Assembly (NCBI GenBank): GCA_010094045.1
Contig: ML986674.1
Location: forward strand, 120,353-184,352
Direction: 5' to 3'
Source: Lojkania enalia
Taxonomy: Eukaryota; Ascomycota; Dothideomycetes; Pleosporales
DNA length: 64,000 bases
Position 1 is the stretch's first letter. Every line of letters starts with the position of its first letter. The notes below the pieces were generated by a model. The model searched no databases, was not told the origin of the DNA, and saw only the letters and a list, made by a program, of their open reading frames with translations. This document shows positions 57,536 to 64,000 of this stretch, one piece after another. The position numbers and the translations under genes were made by a program.

Positions 57536-59107
57536 AATCTTTACGCCTAAAATACGGTAGAATTTAAACTAGAAACTAGATATAAACTAAGGTTCTTAGT
57601 CTAAAATAATAGTTTTAGATATATAACTAAAGTAGTATATCTATTAAATAAATAATTCGGCTATTCTCTATATATTAATTATACGATAGTAGAGAATAGA
57701 TACTACTTATTTAGATAAGTAATCGATTACTACTATAATCTAATTATATCTAGACTTATCTATAAGAAAATTCTTAAAGTTAATATATAAGTACTATATT
57801 AGTCGATTTAATATAGAAAGTAGATAAATAAAACCTAGAATTTAGGTTTATATTAGATAAACTTTACGATATAATATATAATTCTATATATATCGTTTAT
57901 AAGTAGCTTCTATACCCTTCTAGTAGTACTTCTAAGATAGTAACTAATAGGTTTTAGTAGCGTTTAAGTATACGGAGGATATTTAGTTATAAACCTCTTA
58001 TATAAGTTATATATAAAGGCTTAAATCTAATAGAATATATAAGTAATTATCGTAGAGGAGTAGTCTATTCTCTATCTAATATTTGCGAGGTAAAAGAATA
58101 TATTCCTATATAAAGGAGGCTTAATTTTCCTATAATAATATATTAATTAATTCTAGAAAGTTTAGTAATATAACCTACTCCTAACCTTTAATAACGTTTA
58201 ATATAGCCGCTTAAATTATTATTTAAATAATATAGGACTAGGCTAATTTAGTATTAATTTAAGGGTAAAGTTAATATAGTTTAAATAGAACTTTTAACTA
58301 GTTATTAGTTTAAACTACTATTAAGTTTTCTATATCTTATTTATAATAACTAAATATATCTACTCTAATATTATTTTTACCTAGAATATACTTAATTTAG
58401 AACTAATACTAAACTAATTCCTCGGTCTAATAAACTTAATAAGTATTAAGTACCTTTATAGTTATAAAATATTTAAGTAAGTAATAATTAGTATATACTA
58501 GAGTTCTAATAGCTACTAAAGTAAGTTCTACCCTCTATTATTTAAACGCTGTAATAATTACGAATAGTTTCTTATTATAAATCTTCTAGTTTAGTTCTAA
58601 ACTAGATAGAATCTTATTATAGAATATTGTAGGGTACTATTTTCTGTTAGAATATTTCTATAATAATACTTCTATAACTATTCTATTAGAGGTATTAGTT
58701 TCTATTTTTATTTCTAATATAGGGTTAAAATAGTAGAGTATAGGTATATTTAATAAGACTAACTTCAATTTCTTAAAGGTAATATTATATTCTAAAGTCT
58801 ATATAAAAGGGGTTATAAAATTCTATAGTACGATAATTAGCTTTATAATACGCGAGAATTCCGGTATAAACTATTAATAGAATCTAGTAAAACCTAAGAA
58901 GGATTTTACACCTATTATAGTAGTAGATAACTATTAGTTGTATAGTACTTCTACCTTTTCTAGATTAACCTTAAAACTTTTATTTAAGAAAATATAGCTA
59001 AGATATTTAGTTTAGATAGTATAGAATTTACTCTTTTTAATATTAACTTATAACCCTACTTAATATAATTTCTTAAAAACTTTCTTAATATAAATAGTAT
59101 ATATTAC

Positions 59108-59143
59108 TTTATCTTTAGAGTAGATAAGAATATGATTTAGATA
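59108..59143 (-). other. Reverse transcriptase active-site remnant
   Basis: Minus frame reads YLNHILIYSKDK, corresponding to the YLDD block of Ty3-type reverse transcriptase, with both catalytic Asp codons altered. A frameshift follows within 30 bp. Confidence 0.65.
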
Positions 59144-60711
59144 AGTAATATAAAAGTTATTTAGGTAGTTAATTAGTATATTATTTATATAGTACTAGTA
59201 AGTTACTAAACTATTATATAATCTAAAAGGTAGAATTTTATACTTATAGGTTCTATATTAAGTCTAAAAGGTAGTATATTCTTTAAAACTAAAGTCTATT
59301 CTAATTTTATTAAAGGCTATATAAATATTAAACTTAATAAAGATTACTATTTTAGTAGGTCTAGATAGAAGTTTATCTATATATAGTATTAGATATATAT
59401 TCTTATAAGTAAGAGTATTAAGTTTATAATAATCTATATAAATATATAGGTTACTATTAGGTTTATAGATATAAAAGATTAGAGATATAAAAGAGTTCCG
59501 ACTCTACTTAATATACCTATACTATAGATTATCTATAATATACTTTTTAGTTACCTCTAACTCTTTAATATTCTACTTATATAATAGGTTATAACTATTA
59601 GGGAGGGATTCTATAAGAATAATCTTATAATTATAAAAGTAGTATTCTAGTAATTAATAAGCTATAGTTTTACTAAATATATTCTAATATTTATAGTATT
59701 TAGATAGTAATCGGAGATTTACTAGTACTTTATTTTTAGCTTTATCTTCTAGCTCTAGGGCTTACTTATCTTTAATCAGCTGCTTAATTTTATATAGAGA
59801 TATAGAGAAAAACTTATTCTCTTTCCTCTTTATATTAAAGTAGAAAGTATTAGCTAAAATAAGAATAATAATAGAAGAATAAACTTTCTTCGGATTAGGT
59901 TTAGACTTTATTATATATAGGTATATAAGAGCTCTAAACTTATTTAAACTATAAGCTATAGAAGACTAATATAGTTTTAGTAGTCTTAGTAGACCTTTAA
60001 TATAATAGATAGTCGGACTATAGAACTATTAATACTAGTTCTTTTCTTATAAAACGTCGCGTTACTAGATATTTAACTCTATCTTCTTATCGTATACTAG
60101 CTGAGTTAATTATATAAGAAGAAGAAGTAAAAGATTATAAGTAGTAAAATACTTAAGAAGCTATATAATCTAATTTTTATCTATATCTAGCTGGAGTTAA
60201 AAATAATATAACTATTTAATACTAATAATATAATCCTAAATACCTAAATCTATAATAATAAATAGATAGTTTTAGATAGTTCTTCTATTAATTTATAGGT
60301 ATAAGTAAATATACTAATTAATTAGGGTTTAGATTTAGTCCTAAAAACCTTTAACAGTAATTTTAAAGGGTAAGTATTATATTAATATATATAGAGCTTA
60401 GAAGAGTAATCTAGCTACTATAAAATTAAGAAATAGGAAGCTTTAGGCGCCTATATTAATAAGAGCGTTTAATTATATACTAACGCCTTTTAAATATAGA
60501 ATAGTAGAAATTTAGAAGTACTTTTCTCTAAATAAATATAATAAATCGATGTTTAATAAGTTATATTTGCTTAAGTTTAGAACGGAAAGTTTTCTTAAGT
60601 ATCTCTATTTCCCACCCGAGAACTATCTAGATAGTACTTATTTACGTTTAAAAACTCTTCTTTCTTAATCTTCTCTTATTTAACCTCTATTTCTTATACT
60701 CTAAAGACTGT

Positions 60712-60753
60712 ATATTTATTCGCGAAATATCCTAGTTTACTATAATTATAGTA
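60712..60753 (-). other. Gag zinc-knuckle remnant (CCHC to YYYY)
   Basis: Minus frame reads YYNYSKLGYFANKY. The spacing is exactly C-x2-C-x4-H-x4-C, but all four ligand positions are Tyr. TGC/TGT-to-TAC/TAT (G to A) and CAC/CAT-to-TAC/TAT (C to T) explain every one. Confidence 0.7.
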
Positions 60754-61524
60754 ATTATCTAAAGTTATATATGTTTTAGATGTAGAAATCTTACTAAGTT
60801 ATTAAGAAGTAATTATAGTAGAATAAAATATTAATACTAGAGTAGATTAGAATAGTATTAGATTATAAGTTACTTTAGATAAACTCTTAGAAATCTTCTA
60901 GTACTAATCTAAATTTATTTTAGCTACAACCTATAAGTTAATAGTTTATTCTAAAAAGTTAGAAATACTTCTTCTTTCTATATTATAGGCTGTTAAGTAG
61001 GCAACTATAGTATTAAAGAAGCTTTTCTATATAAGTTTAAAGCTAAGGTTTAGTATCCTTAAACTAGAGAGAATCTTATCCTATAAGTAGAAGAACTATT
61101 TAGATTAGAATATAGATCCTCTAATAATTATACTAATAAAGCAAGTTTTAAAGGTTAAAAATACTTCTCCTTTATTTATTCTTAGGACCTAAAATATCTA
61201 TTATACCTCTATTTCTTTATTACCTATAATAAAATATAATTATAGAAGTAAAACTATTTCTTTAGTATTCTTAAACTAATACTAGTCTAATTTAACTAGA
61301 TATTTTAGCTCTAAATACTCTTTTATAGTACTAGAGGTATATTTCTATACTAATACTATATATATACTCTATCTAATAGTAATCTATATTAATCTTAAGT
61401 CGGTCTAAAATTAAAACTTACTATTATTTAAATATTAGTTTACTACTATTTATAAGACTTTTAACCTTAGGCGTATATTTAGTAAAGTAGATTTAAAGAA
61501 GTTTAAGAGTAGCTAAAAGGTTTC

Positions 61525-62831
61525 TATAATAGTATAGATAAGATAATAGGTCCGAATATAATATAAATTTACTTAGAGGTATATAGGAGTATATAGGGGT
61601 TTAGGGACCTAAGAATTCTATTAATACTTATAAGCCTTATATAAAAGGATATAGAAGAACTACTAAGCTACTTATAAGAGAGTATATAACTATATATAGA
61701 TAGAAAAAGGGGCGGAACTAGGGGTAAAATAAGATAAGTAAAAAGCTTTAGAATAAGGTTATATATAAAGCTTTTCGTAGAACAATTTCTTTATATTATT
61801 ATACTACCCCCCTTCTTATAGGCTAATAGTTCCTATCTATACTAGTTTGGGAGGGAATTAGAGCTATTATAGATAGGTTCTAATATAAAGAAATTTCTTT
61901 AAAGAGGTATTTATCGGTAAAAGCTAATATATATAATTACCTATAGAGATACGTTTATATATTAATATAATATTAAGTAAGGTTTTTACGGTAAGTATAA
62001 TTAACCTATATATTAGCTAGTAACTACTATTATAATAGTTTATTAATATTGCAATTTCGTCGTATATAGTAATAAGTATTTACTAGTCTTAGTATATTAT
62101 TAGATTATTATTAACTAAGCTTTCTTAACTAAATAATAACTTCTACTCTATATATATTATTATACGTCCCTAGAACTATTAATTATTAAAGTGTTACTAA
62201 TACCTTATAGAAAAAAATTAATTAATATACTACTCTACTTACCTTCTAAAGCCTTTTTAAAAACTTTCTAAGTTATCTACTTTTAGACTATATATACGTT
62301 TACCTATAGGTAGTATATAATATTTACCTTTTAGTCTCTAAAATTAAAAAAATACGAGTATTATATTTTATAAAATAAAAAGTATAACCCTATATAAATC
62401 GCATCTAATATTAGTAGAGTATTTACTACTAATATACTTATAAATCCCCTTCTACTATAAAGAGGAGTTTTTAGTCCTCTAGGGCTATCTTAAACTATAA
62501 GTAGCAGCCTAATATATAGGGGATAAGGAGGATAAAAAGATAGCTTTTAAGGCTATTTTAGAATCTACTTACAGTCTAGTACTTATAGTCTAAGTTGTAA
62601 AGAGTTAAGAAACTAGCCTTTTTAAGGCTAATATCTAGATAACTTTATTCTACTAAAATACTAAGTTATTCTATTAGGTTTTAGTTTTAGAAACTTTAGT
62701 ATTTAGCCTTTAAGCTAATATTACAGCACTTTTAGGCGGCTAAAAATAAGATAGAAAAGGTTTAGGGGGAGTCTAGAGGGAAGAAAGAGAAAGAAGAGTA
62801 GAAAAGAAAAGAACTAAAAAGGTATCTAATA
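61525..62831 (-). repeat. LTR 2, shared by elements A and B
   Basis: Second copy of the ~1.3-kb LTR. It serves as 5' LTR of element A and 3' LTR of element B. Its minus-strand 5' terminus is mutated from TGTTAGATACC to TATTAGATACC. Confidence 0.75.
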
Positions 62832-64000
62832 GCCTACTATTAGATCCTCTAGATTCTATAGAGGAGTAATTTCGGGCCTATAATTTAGTTTTCTAATCTA
62901 CTACTTAACTCTTATATATTATCGTCTACTAGGTAATTTATATTCTCTATACTATTCTTATATACCTTAATCTATTTAGTTAAGGCTTTTAGAAGTTCTA
63001 GCTAATTTAGATATTTATTATAAAAAACTTTTAGTTTATAAGATAAACCTATAAAATTTAAAGCTTTATATTAGACTAGATTAGAATTATATTCTATCTA
63101 TTTTATATAGTATTTAAGGGTTTTATAATATAGTTTACTAGCTAGTATTTCTTTAACCTCCTACTCTTCTACCCCCTTAATAGTAATAGCGGATAGTTTT
63201 AGAACTTCTTACCTTAGTAGAAGGTTCTAGGGGTTTTTATATAGTAGGCTTAGTACGAAAATATTATATATTCTTAACCTAGGGGTAGTTATAGATAGTA
63301 TAAGTTTCTAACCTATTCTAGTACTTTAAAAGGGCCCTCCTATTAATCGGATAGCTTTCGGCTTAGTCTCTAGACTATAAAGTTCTTAGTATTTAAGTAG
63401 ATTATATTACTAATATATTAATTAATCGGTTACTAATAATAGTTAATAATAGATTATATATAATTCTAAATCTTCTTAATATTAGCCTTTACGGTTTCTT
63501 AGACTATATATATATAAGTTACTAGAATTAAAGCGTTTTTACAATTTAATTTATCTATTATAGTAATAGGATTAATAGAATATTTCTAATCCCAACTCTA
63601 ATAGAGCTTAAATTCGTATAGAATCTAATATAGAGATATTCTAATAGTTATATAAAATAGAGTCGTTTATATTTAGTCGATTATAGGTAATAGAGAACTC
63701 TAGTTATTCTAGTAGAAGGATATAAAAAGGTATAGTCTCTAATTAATATACTTATTTATAATCTCTATCTATCTATTAGTCTCTTTATAATAAATAGTAG
63801 ATAGTTTAATTTTTATACTTAAAATATAGTAGAATTTAGACTAGAAACTAAATATAAATTAAAGTTCTCAATCTAAAATAATAGTTTTAGACGTATAGCT
63901 AAAGTAGTATACCTATTAAATAAATAATTCGGCTATTCCCCGTGCGTTAATTATATAATAGTAGAGAATAAATACTACTTATTTAGATAGGCGATTAATT
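61525..64000 (-). mobile_element. Second tandem Gypsy element (element B), cut by window end
   Basis: From 61525 to the window edge the sequence repeats 55252 to about 57728 at an offset of about 6,273 bp, through the LTR and into the integrase region (block near 63764-63808). It is less A+T-shifted than copy A at many sites (for example TCCGAAT against TCTAAAT near the left end), so the two copies were mutated separately. Confidence 0.8.

Larger units (their letters stand above)
55252..62831 (-). mobile_element. RIP-inactivated Ty3/Gypsy LTR retrotransposon (element A)
   Basis: About 7.6 kb including both LTRs, transcribed leftwards. Minus-strand order is LTR (62831-61525), gag zinc-knuckle remnant (60753-60712), reverse transcriptase block (YLNHILIYSKDK at 59143-59108, VKSFLGFTRFY near 58910-58878), integrase block (LSTIYYKETNR near 57535), LTR (56558-55252). 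RT before integrase is the Ty3/Gypsy order. All frames are full of stops and some frameshifts. C-to-T and G-to-A change explains most lesions, the mark of RIP, which acts on duplicated DNA in the sexual cycle. No target duplication can be read because the right LTR continues into a second copy. Confidence 0.85.

Noticed and set aside
54617..64000. Possible centromeric or mitochondrial-derived A+T-rich DNA
   Set aside because: The presence of LTRs, RT and integrase remnants and transition-only differences explains the composition as RIP of retrotransposons; no mitochondrial gene was seen.
1..64000. CRISPR arrays, tRNA or rRNA genes, secondary-metabolite or antiviral clusters
   Set aside because: Looked for by eye and none found. 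A tRNA could still be missed without a covariance search such as tRNAscan-SE.

Overview
The window is nuclear DNA of a filamentous ascomycete (Pezizomycotina). The evidence is short introns (about 50-70 nt, GT...CTAAC...AG), a set of conserved ascomycete housekeeping genes, a fungal NAT purine permease, and a final 10 kb of extreme A+T content with the marks of repeat-induced point mutation (RIP). The class cannot be fixed from the sequence; AT-isochore genomes of this type are known among Dothideomycetes and elsewhere.

Layout. 1-5755 has no recognisable gene apart from one orphan coding-like fragment. 5756-15103 is gene-dense: ATP23 (mitochondrial protease/chaperone), PRO1 (glutamate 5-kinase), TIM21 (TIM23 translocase subunit), MSP1 (mitochondrial outer-membrane AAA extractase), an Aurora kinase and TIP41 (PP2A regulator), arranged as three divergent pairs. 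16304-18740 is a fungus-specific 791-residue protein of unknown role. 19225-24185 carries an acyl-CoA-binding protein, TDP1 (DNA repair) and OLE1 (delta-9 desaturase). 26931-37410 carries a uric acid/xanthine permease, a long-chain acyl-CoA synthetase, the methyltransferase RKM5 and a secreted carboxylesterase. 39598-42582 is SET3 (PHD+SET). 44110-45302 is a dead cupredoxin-like secreted protein gene. 46720-48276 is a PAS-domain protein with a GC-AG intron. 50199-52179 is a ten-exon homologue of EED, the H3K27me3 reader of PRC2. 52754-53487 is a dead RING-finger gene.

From about 54.08 kb composition collapses to A+T. There is a 538-bp foldback (MITE-like) element, then two Ty3/Gypsy-type LTR retrotransposons in tandem on the minus strand, sharing an LTR and riddled with stops. 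The repeat copies differ in the aligned parts essentially by C/T and G/A transitions. In the gag zinc knuckle all four metal-ligand positions read tyrosine, as expected if C:G-to-T:A mutation hit each ligand codon.

Functional links: several genes serve mitochondria (ATP23, TIM21, MSP1), several serve fatty acid handling (ACBP, OLE1, acyl-CoA synthetase), and two serve chromatin silencing (SET3, EED), the latter lying about 2 kb from the heterochromatin-like block. There are no operons. I saw no CRISPR, rRNA or tRNA, and no secondary-metabolite or defence cluster. All splice models were built by hand from reading frames and splice consensus.
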